From Dioscorea cayenensis subsp. rotundata (lineage: Eukaryota; Streptophyta; Magnoliopsida; Dioscoreales; Dioscoreaceae), in NCBI RefSeq assembly GCF_009730915.1, contig NC_052479.1, forward strand, positions 29,823,610 through 29,887,609: a DNA stretch of 64,000 nucleotides. The letters are read 5' to 3'. Shown here piece after piece: positions 1-12,939 of this stretch. Under the pieces are notes generated by a model, which ran no database searches, was not told where the DNA came from, and saw only the letters and a program-made list of their open reading frames with translations. How positions within the stretch are numbered: the first letter of the stretch is position 1; the number at the start of each line of letters is the position of its first letter. The position numbers were made by a program, and so were the translations under genes.

Positions 1-956
1 AATAGTATTTTATTTTTCAGGATGTTCTTATTTTTTATATTTGTTTTATAATTTTTAATTTATTTTAATTTAATTATGATTCTTTATGGTAAATTTTCAC
101 GTGGTCATTGTGTTATAGCGGATTTCCATTTTGATCATCGTGTTTCAATTTGTTTCTTTTTTATCATTAAATATTGATTTGTTTTCACCTGTTGGTCACT
201 TGGTGTTTTCCGGCCAAATTTAAATGACGTGGCGGCCGGAAATGCCACGTCACTTTTTTTTAAAATATTTCTCTCATCCCAGCTGGAGAGAGGATGCTGA
301 CTCGGCTCACTTAACCCTAGCGAGGATGCTGACTTAGATCACTTAATATGAGTCAGCATCCACCTAATCTCCTCCTTTCCCATTCTATTCTAGGGTTCAT
401 CCATCCAATCCGATAGAGAAAAAGACATTGGATCCGAGAGAGAAAGGGAGACATCAGATCCGAGAGAAAAGGGAGACACTCGAAGAAAGCTAATGAAGTC
501 TAGTTTCCAATCCCAACAAATTTCATATCAATTGAAGTTTCCTAGAAGGAGTTATGGCTGCTAGACTGGAGGCCTATCAAGTTGACTGGTTTCAGTAACT
601 CCTTTACTTTCTATTTCTGCAGCTTCTCTTTTAGTCTTAATTATCTCTTAAGTGTTTGTTAGTTTGATAACTTTGTTTATCTTTAAGTTTTCCTATTCTT
701 GGAGGGTTGTTCCAAGAGTTATATACTTGGATTGGGTGCCTAAGGGAGGACATCTAATGTTTGGTTAGAGAGTGGGAGGCTGTGCCTCATTTTTCTTGGT
801 TCTTTTCTTTGAGCTTGTGCAGGCCATTGAAGGAACTCTCTCAACTCTGTATCTCTTTGGGCAGATCTAGGGAGTGGTGAGTGGCTAGGTCCTGTATCCG
901 ATCGTGGACTTTGTTCGGTGGTGGATCTCATCCCTTTTGTTACATTATTTCCGCAT
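1..956. other. Unclassified repeat-like flank, no gene
   Basis: No convincing coding region. Visible structure: a near-perfect hairpin with arms TGACGTGGC (225-233) and GCCACGTCA (244-252), overlapping a second inverted pair TTCCGGCC (208-215) and GGCCGGAA (234-241). The word GGATGCTGACT occurs twice near 293-332 and again inverted as AGTCAGCATCC near 350-360. Short repeats of GATCCGAGAGA follow at about 430-470. The arrangement suggests transposon-derived or promoter/UTR-like DNA. It joins CYP79 exon sequence abruptly at about 957. Confidence 0.3.
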
Positions 957-1118
957 CAGCAACAATGGAGGAGCAATGGTGGTGTTAATGGTGAGCCAGA
1001 GGACATTCTTGATGTGTTCATCTTTCTTAAAGATGATGAAGGAAAAGCCTCTCTTAAGAATTGAAGAAATTAAGGCACAATCTGCTGTGAGTGTCTATTT
1101 TCATATATATATAGCCTC
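957..1118 (+). pseudogene. CYP79 fragment (3' half of exon 2), truncated by breakpoint and gap
   Basis: Forward-strand reading gives the end of CYP79 exon 2: the NGGVNGEPEDILDVF region, the LKDDEGK motif and the EEIKAQSA end, followed at about 1087 by a GTGAGTG donor and intron sequence. Frames switch within it because of an extra A in the GGAAAAGCC run. By eye it is far closer to copy D (42338-42490) than to A, B or C, sharing long identical stretches. Homology starts suddenly at about 957 with no upstream exon 2, and the downstream part runs into the N gap, so the rest of exon 2 is missing and exon 3 could be in the gap. Opposite strand to the other four copies. As seen it cannot encode an enzyme. 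Confidence 0.75.
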
Positions 1119-2118
1119 NNNNNNNNNNNNNNNNNNNNNNNNNNNNNNNNNNNNNNNNNNNNNNNNNNNNNNNNNNNNNNNNNNNNNNNNNNNNNNNNNN
1201 NNNNNNNNNNNNNNNNNNNNNNNNNNNNNNNNNNNNNNNNNNNNNNNNNNNNNNNNNNNNNNNNNNNNNNNNNNNNNNNNNNNNNNNNNNNNNNNNNNNN
1301 NNNNNNNNNNNNNNNNNNNNNNNNNNNNNNNNNNNNNNNNNNNNNNNNNNNNNNNNNNNNNNNNNNNNNNNNNNNNNNNNNNNNNNNNNNNNNNNNNNNN
1401 NNNNNNNNNNNNNNNNNNNNNNNNNNNNNNNNNNNNNNNNNNNNNNNNNNNNNNNNNNNNNNNNNNNNNNNNNNNNNNNNNNNNNNNNNNNNNNNNNNNN
1501 NNNNNNNNNNNNNNNNNNNNNNNNNNNNNNNNNNNNNNNNNNNNNNNNNNNNNNNNNNNNNNNNNNNNNNNNNNNNNNNNNNNNNNNNNNNNNNNNNNNN
1601 NNNNNNNNNNNNNNNNNNNNNNNNNNNNNNNNNNNNNNNNNNNNNNNNNNNNNNNNNNNNNNNNNNNNNNNNNNNNNNNNNNNNNNNNNNNNNNNNNNNN
1701 NNNNNNNNNNNNNNNNNNNNNNNNNNNNNNNNNNNNNNNNNNNNNNNNNNNNNNNNNNNNNNNNNNNNNNNNNNNNNNNNNNNNNNNNNNNNNNNNNNNN
1801 NNNNNNNNNNNNNNNNNNNNNNNNNNNNNNNNNNNNNNNNNNNNNNNNNNNNNNNNNNNNNNNNNNNNNNNNNNNNNNNNNNNNNNNNNNNNNNNNNNNN
1901 NNNNNNNNNNNNNNNNNNNNNNNNNNNNNNNNNNNNNNNNNNNNNNNNNNNNNNNNNNNNNNNNNNNNNNNNNNNNNNNNNNNNNNNNNNNNNNNNNNNN
2001 NNNNNNNNNNNNNNNNNNNNNNNNNNNNNNNNNNNNNNNNNNNNNNNNNNNNNNNNNNNNNNNNNNNNNNNNNNNNNNNNNNNNNNNNNNNNNNNNNNNN
2101 NNNNNNNNNNNNNNNNNN
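1119..2118. other. Assembly gap, exactly 1000 N
   Basis: A run of exactly 1000 N, which looks like a fixed-size placeholder and not a measured gap. Any apparent open frame across it is meaningless. The left edge is CYP79 intron sequence on the plus strand; the right edge is the start of tandem unit A. Confidence 0.98.
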
Positions 2119-5100
2119 TTATATATATTGACTTAGAATAAAAATACTAAAAAACTCTTAATATAATTGGTTAAATTCAAAAATCACTATCAAAGGTGTT
2201 TGGTATTGAAATTAATCAAATATTTCTGAGAATATAATAGAGTGAATGTGTTATTTCCATGTTAGCATGAAATTTATAAAATTATTCATAGGAATAATAT
2301 ATTCCTTGGTATATATTATTCTCATAACTGATGACTTTCTATATTCCCATGGGGTTAAGTATAAAATATTCCCAAGGCGTAAAAATAAACTAATATGAAT
2401 AAAATAACAAAAAAACACTTCTAATTTCTATTCCCACTTCACATCCTCTTTGATTATATGGCATTGGACCTTTATATTTTATATTTTAACTACTTTTGCT
2501 TATTTTCTTAAATCATGACTTGGTTTATAATAATAGATTTATTTTTGTCTATTGTTGAATCTTTTTCACAGTTCAATAAATAATTTGATAAGTGAATAAT
2601 TTTTCCCCCATGTTTAAGAATGTGGTTAGTCAACATATTAACTAATCTATTATGATAATTTGGATCGGATTTTATAGTTTTTCTTATGTAATATCTCGAA
2701 GGGACATGAATATGAAAAAAATTCAAGAATCACTTTTGTATGAGGGCCCTGTGTTTAAAGTTTAGTTAATTATGTAGTATTTAATCATTTTAGACGATGC
2801 TATCAATTTGAGTGAATTAATTTATTTTTTTGGTAATATTGTGTTTATGGGTTATTTTAATAAAATTATTTACATTTTTGGAAATCTCGAATCTAAATAA
2901 AAAAGGGAATAGAATAATTTTTTTGTATTAGTAACGTATTCCAGGGCATATTTTTGTAAATCAAACAAAAACAAATTCGAGTTTATTATTTTTCGAGGAA
3001 TCTATATTCATGAGAATTCACATTCATAAAGGAATATTCAATCCCCAAACACCCTCTTAAGTTTAATCGGTCAAACATGGCTAGCTAATAATACAAAAGT
3101 ACAAACCAGTGAAAAAGTGGCATTTTTCCGGTTATTTTAACTTTCTTGATAAGCTATATATATACGTAATTGAAGCAAATTGGAATAAATTAAGATTTAA
3201 CTGATAATAAAGTGGTCATAAAGATTCAACATGATTTAAATATTGATAATATCAATCACACACAAATCAATATTTTAGTGACATAAAAATAAGCGAAAAA
3301 CCACTAGTATGCCTAATTCTAGTATTAATAATTCAATGATAACTCACTCATAAAGTACATATCTTTACTCTCGCAGTTCTGAACACCCACTGTATACTAG
3401 GGCCCATTACTATTTATTGGTCTTAATATAGATCTTTTGTGAGAAGAATAATATTTCTTACCCTTTACAATTATATAGTAAGAGACTTATTTTTAAGAGG
3501 TCGTTAAATCACTGTAGCAAGCGCATCTTTGTATTTGCTTGTTCTTTTGACAGACTTTGTTACCTTTATAAATTTTTTCTTTTAAAATTGACATGCAATG
3601 CAATTCCAATTTGATTAAGAGAAATTTAATTACCATTTTCAATAAAAGGCCATGCACATGAGCATTACTAATTTGTTGTTTGTCTTTAAATAAATTATAA
3701 AGTTTGGCAGAAAATTTGTGTGCTTGTTTTTATTCATTTTGACATGTATTCTTTACATTTTGGACCAAAAAAAAATAATTATTTTAAATAAATAACCTAC
3801 ATATTAATTGATAGGACATGAAAATAAAAAATTTTGTGAACAATAATTATATAAAAGTATAAATTTTGGTGATGATATTTTTGGTAAATATAAATTGGTT
3901 CATTTAGATTAATTTAGAATGTATAATAAGTAAAGTTTCTCTTATAATTAAATTTAGTGAACTGTGTTGATGGATTAATATCATAGAAGAATTTCTTACC
4001 TCCCAATAATGTAAAAGAGTATTTTGGTAACAATTATTATACTCAAATATTTATTTTTATACTTGTCAAAAAGCGTAACATGATGTAGTTTATCGATGAG
4101 CTTCTATAATCTTTTTGAACAGATTTAGTTTTTCCAAATAAATAATCACATTCTACTTACTTAAAATGTTTCTTTTTAATAAAAATAAGTAGATTTCTTT
4201 TCCTCATAAAAATTAATAAATAAATAAGTAGACCCATAGTCGACCCATTAAATGTAAATTATATGGACTTGGGGAAAAGCCCAATCATTGGCCTATTAAC
4301 CATAGCGTCCATATATATATATATATATATATATATGAAGGATGTGAGAGAGTGTGTGTGGAGGAACTAGAAACAAAATGAAGGAGGTGCTAACTTTAGA
4401 TTACTATAAATATTTAACAAAAATTTACATGTCATTAACCCTAAAAAAGATATTGCAAACTAATACAAATTTTCTCAAAAACCAAACTATTTTTTAATTT
4501 TAAAAATATATCTAGTCAAATTATCACCTCTAATAATTAAAAATTTAACTTAAAAGAAAAAATTTAAAATTTGTGAAATAAAAACCCTAACTCAAAAGTA
4601 ACTTTTTGTTTTAGAAAAACTTAAACATCAATAAACAAAAGTAAAAAGAAAAGTATATTGCATTCAATCTTCTATGTTAATTATAAACAAGTTCAGCCCA
4701 ACAATCATTAACAAATTGGTCATTGTTATAAAATTATATTATAATCCAATAAATAAATAAATAAATTTACAAATTAGCGAGAGTTATTCAATTTTTGGTT
4801 CCCTCAACTACTCCCTTCTCAGCTATAATCATCAGTCCAATTGATTTTATATCTCGGCAGCCCTCAGGGCTTAAATAATAAGAAATTAAAGGAATAAATT
4901 AAGAAAATTTTGTTTGAAGAACTAAAATAAAAAATCAAAAAGGGCCTAACAATATATTTTAACAAATATTTTTCTAAAAGTGTAGTTTTTAATATTTTAT
5001 ATACTGATTTATATAAAAAAAGCATATTTTACAAAAATATATATATATATATATATTGAAGTAAAGCAACTTAATAAAAATAATGCAAAGCAAATAGTAA

Positions 5101-5700
5101 ATGAAAAGCAATGTAATTGAAATACTAACAAAAATAATTATAAATTAAACAATATTATGGTCATGATCAAGTTAGCTTTGCCTATATATAGTAAATAAAT
5201 AAAAATAATAGTATGAATTCATCTTTACTAACAAATTTTTATGGGGAGAAACATAATGTATATATATAGTAACTGATAATCAATAATATATAACACCTAA
5301 ATTATTGTTAATTATCGAGTATCTTAATTAATACATATCCAAATAAACTTGGATTAATCATTTTATAAGTCTTAGTTAATACTTAATATATACTTTATGT
5401 TTGTAACAGTTTCATTAACTATATAAAAAAATAAAATTACACATGTACCCGATGAAATTAAAAAAATAATCTTTTGACATAAATATTGCATTAAGAAGAA
5501 ATACAAACATAGAATGAGAAAGGAAAAATTATTAGGTAAAAATTAACAAAATGTTTGAAACATTTTGCCATCATGACATATATAGCTCAAGCATTAATAT
5601 TATAAGTTTAACATTCTTACTGAAACAAAACACACAAACATAAAGTACATAAAAACATTGCAAGAAAATAGTTATATATACATATATATATATATATAAA
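2119..5700. other. AT-rich intergenic spacer of unit A
   Basis: No coding potential on either strand; the open frames are short and AT-driven. Contains TA microsatellites (about 4310-4336 and 5038-5056) and scattered poly-A/T. Its only notable property is the near-identity to the spacer at 23569-29787 of unit B. Confidence 0.7.
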
Positions 5701-8171
5701 CTAACTTAAAAAGGGCAACCTTGGCTTAGCAAATGCATGCAAAGGTTTAACCATGAAGAGGCTAAGTTCCTCCTCGAGAGAGGTTCACCGGCTCTTCACC
5801 GGGCGGGCAAAGCTCCACGTGAGCGCATGCAAAACCCTAGCCAGCGGCATATGCGTCATCATTGTCCCCTAACGGTGCTCCCATGCACCCTCTTGACCCG
5901 GCGGAGAGCGATATGAAAGCGGAGATCCGGCTCAGCCAACTCCACATTCTTCTCATTAAGGTGCCTGTCAGGGTTGAACCTCATTGGATCTTCCCAAACT
6001 TTAGGGTTCCGGCCAAGCCCAACACGGTTTAGGAGGACCTGGCTGCCCTTGGGGATGAAGAAACCGGCGACGGTGGTGTTGGTGGTGGAGACGTGGGGAG
6101 GTTGAAGGGGGCGAGGGGTGGAGGCGAAGGGCTTCACGGGCACATGCCTTTAGGTAAGGGAGGTTTGGGAAGTCGGACTCTTGACGAGGCGGTTCGGGCG
6201 ATGACACTGTATCTAGCTCTTGATGGCTTTTTCGGAGAATATCCGTTTGGTTGAGCATCTCAGCCATCGCCCATTCCAACGTGTTTGAAGGGTTGTCCAC
6301 CGTTGTAAGGATGATCTCCGCATGCACAACCATGCGAGTGTTACATAAAGCTTATTTTAGGGTTCTGAGTTAGGGGTTTTTAATTCTATGCATGTAATTT
6401 ATAAATACTCCTTTATCAAATATTAAAGTTAGGATTAGGGTTTTTTTACTTATATATTTAAGTACTCTTTTTATCAAAATGCTTTAATTTAGTGCTAGCT
6501 ACGGTTTTTAATTATATGTGTATATATATATATATATCTAAATATTCATTTAGTACACCTTTAACTCTCAAATGTTTAATTTAGGGTTAGTATTCAATAT
6601 TGTAATGTTCAATAACTTACTGTTTGAGTTTAGGATTAATGTTGGTGCCTATAGTTTAAGTTCTGTTTATCAATAGTGAGCCAATTATTAATTTACGTTT
6701 AGTTACATTTAGGGTTTTGCTTTTCTAACAATAATTTTGCATCAACAAATATACCCTACATGACATGAGAGAATGAGCACATATTCATTAGTATTCGCAT
6801 TTAAGTTAGTGTTCATATTTATAATTTATATAGTTTATAGTTTTGTTTTTAATTTAAAGATGTAGTTTTCACCATGAGTTATTTATACTTGTGTAAAGAT
6901 TGAACTCACCGCAGCTTGAGCCTTAATCTCTTCCATGGTTAAGAGAGGTTTCCCTTTATCGTCTTTAAGAGAAATGAACACATCAAGGATGTCCTCTGGC
7001 TCATCATCAACACCTCCATCGCTTCTCCATCGTCGCATTCTTTCTTCGATGATAGGATCATGATACTTATTGATCACCTTTATCGCCTTCTTCATGATTT
7101 TCTCATGACCATCTATATCCAAAATTCTCAAACTCAGCATAAAATCTGATGCACAAAAAGGCATAGATTAATGAGAGCACTGTGAATGCAGCCTCTACAT
7201 GCTCTATCTCTTCCGGGCCGGGCCCTGGCCCTCCATCTTTCGCTCCCATTCCAAAATGCCGGCACCCAAAAATCATCCTCCTTATGATATTTCCACTATA
7301 ATACCTTTGAGAAATAAAATTAAAAATGGGTAATTAATTATATATAGCTCATGTGATAATGAAGTCATAAATAGAGATATTAAATTATAATACTCCACTG
7401 TACTCAACATATATAAGACTAGTGATTTTATATACTGAACATATAATCTTTACTAATAATAATATCAAATATTCACTCTCAAAATATACTAAAAGCACTA
7501 ATCACATTTTGATATTCACATAGTTTGTTATACTATAAGAAGATATCAATTATATTTCAACAATATATACCTAAGAGATTTTCGAACATCAATCACTTCA
7601 TTAGCTTCACTTTGGTATTGAATACACCGAACAAGGTTATCGGCCTCCTCAACCCGCATCTTCGCCATGCTTCGGAACCTTTTATGGTTCATCACCTCCG
7701 AGGCAATTACTCGGCGCATCTTCTTCCACTGATCACCCCACGGAGCAATGACAACAGAGAGGAAGCCCCTACCGGAGTATTCGGTAGCCATTGTTATCGG
7801 CCGGGAGGCGAAGATGGCGTCATTCTTCTTTAAAAACTCACAGGCTAGCTCCGGTGAGTTAACAACAATGACATGGACATTTCCTAGGCGAATGCAAGTA
7901 ATATCCTTGCCTTTCAGCTTTTTTTGGAGGATCCACCGGAAATGTGGTTTCCTCCAAAAGCATCATCGGAAGACTTCCGACAATTGGTAAAGGCTGCTGG
8001 ACCAGGTGGTAAACGATGATCACCACCTCCACCATCTTTTTCATGCTCATTAGGTTTTTGTAAATGGTAGATAAGGAGGAAGAAGACGGCAGTGACTAGG
8101 AAGAGGACAGCTACCGGAAGAACTCCGGCGAGAATGCCTGAGGCAGTGGCTAAAGAATGTGTGGCTGCCAT
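5701..8171 (-). pseudogene. CYP79-type P450, copy A (three exons, frame-broken)
   Basis: Family role: ER-anchored CYP79 enzymes N-hydroxylate an amino acid and release the aldoxime, first step toward cyanogenic glucosides or other oxime products. Exon 1 is 8171-7571: ATG, hydrophobic anchor, LPPGP hinge, the ATEYSGRGF block and the C-helix WKKMRR. Exon 2 is 7304-6910, ending EEIKAQAA before a GTGAGT donor. Exon 3 is about 6323-5701: I-helix DNPSNT, K-helix EALRLHP and a heme-loop remnant, ending at TAG 5701-5703. Damage: extra bases in exon 1 homopolymers (three sites at 7918-7990), one in exon 2, several indels in exon 3 that split the heme region, and the intron 2 acceptor reads GCG where B has GCAG. 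The in-frame extension upstream of 8171 starts with TTG and is not used. Family call is sure; substrate is unknown. Nonfunctional as written. Confidence 0.85.
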
Positions 8172-8224
8172 TGAAGAGATATATGAAACTAATGGCAATG
8201 TCTGACGATAAATAATGAAGTGTG

Positions 8225-8233
8225 TATTTATAG
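8225..8233 (-). promoter_or_regulatory. Putative TATA box of copy A
   Basis: The minus strand reads CTATAAATA about 55 bp upstream of the ATG at 8171. The same word lies at the equivalent place in copies B and D, which supports a conserved core promoter. Confidence 0.55.
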
Positions 8234-8459
8234 AGATTACAAGCTGGGGTTTTAGAAGGATAATTCACATATGTTTTTCTTGCTGAGTGTATGAGCCAAA
8301 TTTTATGCATTTATTTCATACCTAACATTTTAAAACTTCAAAATATCAAAATAAATAATATCATGGAGTATATTACAAGAGCATATCACAGTTAATTAAT
8401 GTTATTAATGTTAATTTTTTAAATTTACATATATTTGGATTAAAATTTATTTAAAAAAT

Positions 8460-8740
8460 TCAGGAACTTCAACAAGTGAGTCGAGGGAACTAGGGCATAG
8501 CCCAGACGTTACCCATCCGATTGATAGGTTTGAAAGGTTTCGAGGTTTAAGTCTCATAACTCTTGTCGTAAAATCCATCTATAGAAAGTACGTGTGAGGG
8601 AGGCGTTTTTAAACTCTGCATAAAATTCGTTGTAGGGAGGATTTATTTACAGGAGAGTCTGCAAATCACCAAAAGGCGGTGCTGCTTACGTAATTTTTAT
8701 GTCCCTTGACTAACAGTGCATATCACTTTATAAAAAAAAA
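8460..8740. repeat. Possible tRNA-derived SINE-like block (weak)
   Basis: A short block in the upstream region of copy A, with counterpart 32535-32790 in unit B, that differs much more between the two units than the DNA around it. It holds words reminiscent of pol III boxes: TAGGGCATAGC (A-box-like), then GTTTCGAG followed by TTTAAGTCTC (B-box-like) about 45 bp on. No clean target duplication was found, so SINE identity is only a guess. Confidence 0.22.
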
Positions 8741-9618
8741 GTTACAAATAATTAATTAACAACCAAATTAATTTTAATTCTATGATTAATTATAATGTAC
8801 GTGTTCCAAGGCCAGAACAATAACATAGAGCATGTAACATATGGGGCTGTTGATTCGTTGAAAAACACTTCAAACGTCCTTCAGCTTGTTCATCATTTTT
8901 CATATGGTTAATTATCAAAAGAATATATTCTTACTGGAATTAAATATTTGACAATACATGTTGGGTGATATCAAAATATTGGATTAAAACAGTGCCAATT
9001 TTTAGATGACGTCATTATTAATTTTAATTCATGAAAATGTGACAAGTGTTTGATGGTCATTTGCTATCATGTCAATTCAAACAGCCGACCTTAACCTGTA
9101 CGACAATGACTTCAAATTTTAAAATATAAAAAAACATGATTAAGTGATGAATACTGATGGTCAAGTCAAACTTGAATACTGAGACGCATCTTGAACCACA
9201 AAAATATTCATATACAGTGTGGCCTTTGGTTTTTGAGACAATTTGACAAGACTCGTGATTGTTTTGAGACAATTTATCAAATATAAAAATGAACAAAAAC
9301 ATTATTAATTAGTAAAGTTATTTTCATTGCTTGCACACATTGTACAATGGTTATTATGTAGAGTTTTTATTGAGAATTTAATAAAATAAATATTTATGCA
9401 TATCATCAAGGACCGGAGATTATATAAAAAACCAAAACTAAAGACAAATTAAGAAGCTTCTTGGTTATTTACAAAGATTATTATTATTATTATTATTCTA
9501 ATATTTGCCCTCTCTTGTTAATGAATTAGAACTTTTGTCTTCATTGAGTGTAATCCTTTCCTTTATCCTCTACCAAATAGACTTATTGTTTATTTAGGTC
9601 CATGTGAGATCTTTTCTC

Positions 9619-9657
<39 letters not shown>

Positions 9658-9880
9658 AAACACATCACATGTCCAAGAAATGTAGCTTTCAATCCCTCTC
9701 TTAATTCTTTTTCATTAAATATTATTTTGAAATTAGTACGAAAAAAAACATATTCAACTCATTTTCAAATAAATAATTCACAAACTGTGTTAGGCCGAAT
9801 AAGTCATGGAAAGTGACGGTTTAATTATATATAGGTAACGATGATAACTTTGTATAAAGACATAATTATATATATTTGAC

Positions 9881-12374
9881 ACCGACTTAATGTCAAATAT
9901 TTAAATAATAATCTAACTTGTTTAATTTAGAAATAAATTATATAACTTTCTTTCCCTGTAAAGTTCCATGAAATATGCCTAATAATAAAACAAAGATAAT
10001 ATTAGTGAAAAAAAATATTCATATTGTAGTACAAAGAGTATATACCACAATTATTTTTAGTTATATTAGGAAATTGCAATCAAGAAAAATATTGTGGTTT
10101 TATCCACTTTTATTATATTTGTATTGCAATTATGCTCTATTACATTCGAATCTTTTTAAAAACAAATATAAACTATATAAAAATATTATGTGATATTAAA
10201 ACAATTTTTAAACTATAGACATAAAAAATCATTTAAAAATATCATGTGATATTATTCCCTCAAACAATTATGAGCTTGTAATAAAGTTGTCTAAACATTG
10301 TGACAATTAAATCTAACAATTTGAGTGGAAGCAAATATATAACAGATGAACCGAAGTATATTGTTTTTAATTAGCTTTAGTAAAACAAAACAAACTAAAT
10401 TGAAGTAGTTAAAAATTTCATATGCTAATAAATTAAAGAAATAATATCTAGATGTGGAAAAATTGACATTAGAGTGGCCCAATGTTAGTGTGACATTGGA
10501 TATTCTTTAAACGTGGGGAACACATTAAAATAAAATATCAATACACACAACATCATAATCGTGAGCGACTGAAAAAATTGACTTGAAAAGCAATTCCAAT
10601 TTGATGTGAAGGGACACTCACACTGCCTATTCATAAAAAGGAATGCATGCGAAGCATTAGTAATTTGATGTTTGCCTTAAATTAATTATTATATTTGGTG
10701 GAACTTTTGAGCTCTTTGTTTTTGATTCATTTGAAAACGAGTTCTTTGATATTTTTGGTGTTACTATTATTATTTATATAAACTAGCTACATTATTGATT
10801 GATAGCATGTGACACAAATTTTGTAAACATTATAGATTATAATTTGTAGGTGATGATTATGAAAAACGTGGCTTTGATATTTACAAAGTTGTGCAAACTT
10901 TTAATTATTGCCCCATGAAAGCAGACGTCAAAGTTGTCGCTTTGGTAGATGTGAACTTAATAAGTGATTTTTTTTTTAATTTTAGAATATTTAAAATTTT
11001 AAAGTAGCTTGTGCTTTAATTACTGTAACTTAATAAGTGATTAAATTTAGGTAAATTTGTCGTGCTGATTACCCCTCCCTCTCTTTTACTGGTCATCGAT
11101 TTACCTAATTCACTTCGATTATTAAATACAAATTAGTTGGTTACTTTATATTTTTATAAAAATTTATTACTTTTCAAACTCACCTGCATATTTAAACCTC
11201 ACTAAGTAGAAGAGATATATAATTTAACGCTCAGCATCGAGTGACGTATCAAAATCGCGAGCAAGCACATTAAATTAAAAGTGAAATTGAAAAAAAATTA
11301 TTAATCTTGTATAAAAATTAATGTGATAAATAAGGAGCGAAAGAAACCGAAATCTGTATGTTGAAAACGGAGAGAGTATTATAAAAGCATTTACTACGTA
11401 TAAAATATTTAAAGGATATTTTATTAAAATTACTACACGGTCTACACCCAAGTGATTTTTTTTATTTTTAAAAATATTTATATTGTACATATTTTTAAAC
11501 AATGATTATTGACTCGTTCGAGGGACAACCTAAGGCGTCTGCGGAGGTCGTGGACCTTGATATAAATATATATTTATATTGTACATAAACAATATAACCA
11601 CATTCTAATTACTTCATAATAACACTAACTATTTTCCTCCACACTCTAAAATAAAAATTATCCCATATTGGGCTCATTAAAACTATCAACGTATGAAAAG
11701 CTCCAATCTTGGCCCTTTTCAACATTGCCTCTCATATCACATATTTTATTATCTTATTTTTGTACTCTTCCACGTAAATCTAATATGAAGAGTAGTTCAA
11801 GTAATTTATGTTATATAGTACACCACTAATAAATGTTAAGGATATTTAAGTTATATTTTACTTATATGTTATTTAACTAATTATAATAAACGAGGAGGGT
11901 ATTTTGGGTATTCTATCCGTATGTCATTCTTGGTAACAAGGACAATTTTTTAATACATATATATATATATATATATATTCATAATTAACGACTCAAATTT
12001 ATTTAAATTTATACAAAAATGTTTTTTATATTAAAAAGCTTTTTCCCATAAATATATGAAATCCTTTTAGACAATCATGTTTATCTTTCTCTAGTTTAAA
12101 CTAAAATATCATTAGCGATTTTGAACTCAAATTAATATTATTTTAATTATTAAATAATATCGATAAAATTTATTTTTTTAAAGAAGTTTAGATATACCCG
12201 CAGTAGATTTGAACCATTGTGGTTTATCAAAGCACCAAAAAATTGGATAATATATGGGAGCTATTATTAGATATTAATAATATAAGTGTTAAATCATAAG
12301 AATTAAAAAATTATATAAAAATAAAGTTACACATGTAACTTGAAAAAAAAATCATAATTGGATTAAGAGAAACA
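9881..12374. other. AT-rich intergenic spacer of unit C
   Basis: No gene seen. Poly-A/T, a TA microsatellite near 11957-11979, and short stretches alignable to the unit A spacer. Nothing else recognisable. Confidence 0.6.
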
Positions 12375-12939
12375 TGAGGTGCGAATTCAGCCTTATTGGC
12401 ATGGCATGGCCCATGCTGTTCGGCACAGTGTGCTTAGCCTCCAGGCTCGACCCGACTCTATCTTCGCAAGGCCAACACGGCCCACTGGTACTGGGCGCCG
12501 GCCTAGCCCGGGGTACAGCCCACGCCAGCTTAACTGGGGCTCTACCAGGCTGGTCGCCCCGTTTTCTTTTTTAATTTAATTTTAAACAATAAATTCAAAA
12601 ATACTTTAAATACTAAATTTAAGATTAAATTTAAATAATTGTATATATAAATTTATTCAATATAAAAATATACAAAGCATTTATATCAAATCTAGTAGAA
12701 CCAAACTAAAAACCAACAAATCAAAAACTTGTTACCGTGTATGCTTGGGCCAGCACGGTCTGATGCGAGCCATGGGCCACGCCGGCAAGCGGGCCACAAA
12801 CCCCAGCCCAACACGGCCCATGGATCTGGGTCGTACCAAGCCCGGCCCATCACTACAGTGACATGCTCGGGCTTAGCACAACTTGTTGTGCTGGGCCGAG
12901 CCAGGCCTGAGCCACCGACAAGACCCAGTTTGCACCTCT
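12375..12939. mobile_element. Non-autonomous DNA element with GC-rich ends (hAT-like guess)
   Basis: Two GC-rich arms (about 12390-12565 and 12735-12935), rich in GGCCC/GGGCC words, enclose an AT-rich core. The outer ends form imperfect inverted repeats: GAGGTGCGAA on the left and the complement of TTTGCACCTC on the right. No clear target duplication. Open frames in the arms are by-products of GC content. A similar GC-rich fragment lies at about 40535-40725. Confidence 0.45.

Larger units (their letters stand above)
2119..9880. repeat. Tandem unit A (carries CYP79 copy A)
   Basis: Positions 2119-9262 match 23569-33332 almost base for base when the LINE at 27077-29613 is skipped. The remainder (about 9300-9880) matches more loosely the DNA upstream of copy C (about 23040-23575), so the unit runs from the gap to about 9880, where the next unit begins. 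Gene order inside: about 3.5 kb of AT-rich spacer, then the gene on the minus strand, then its promoter region. Confidence 0.8.

Noticed and set aside
904-2136. Long open frame of 410 codons
   Set aside because: Almost all of it is the N gap; only 957-1118 is real homologous sequence.
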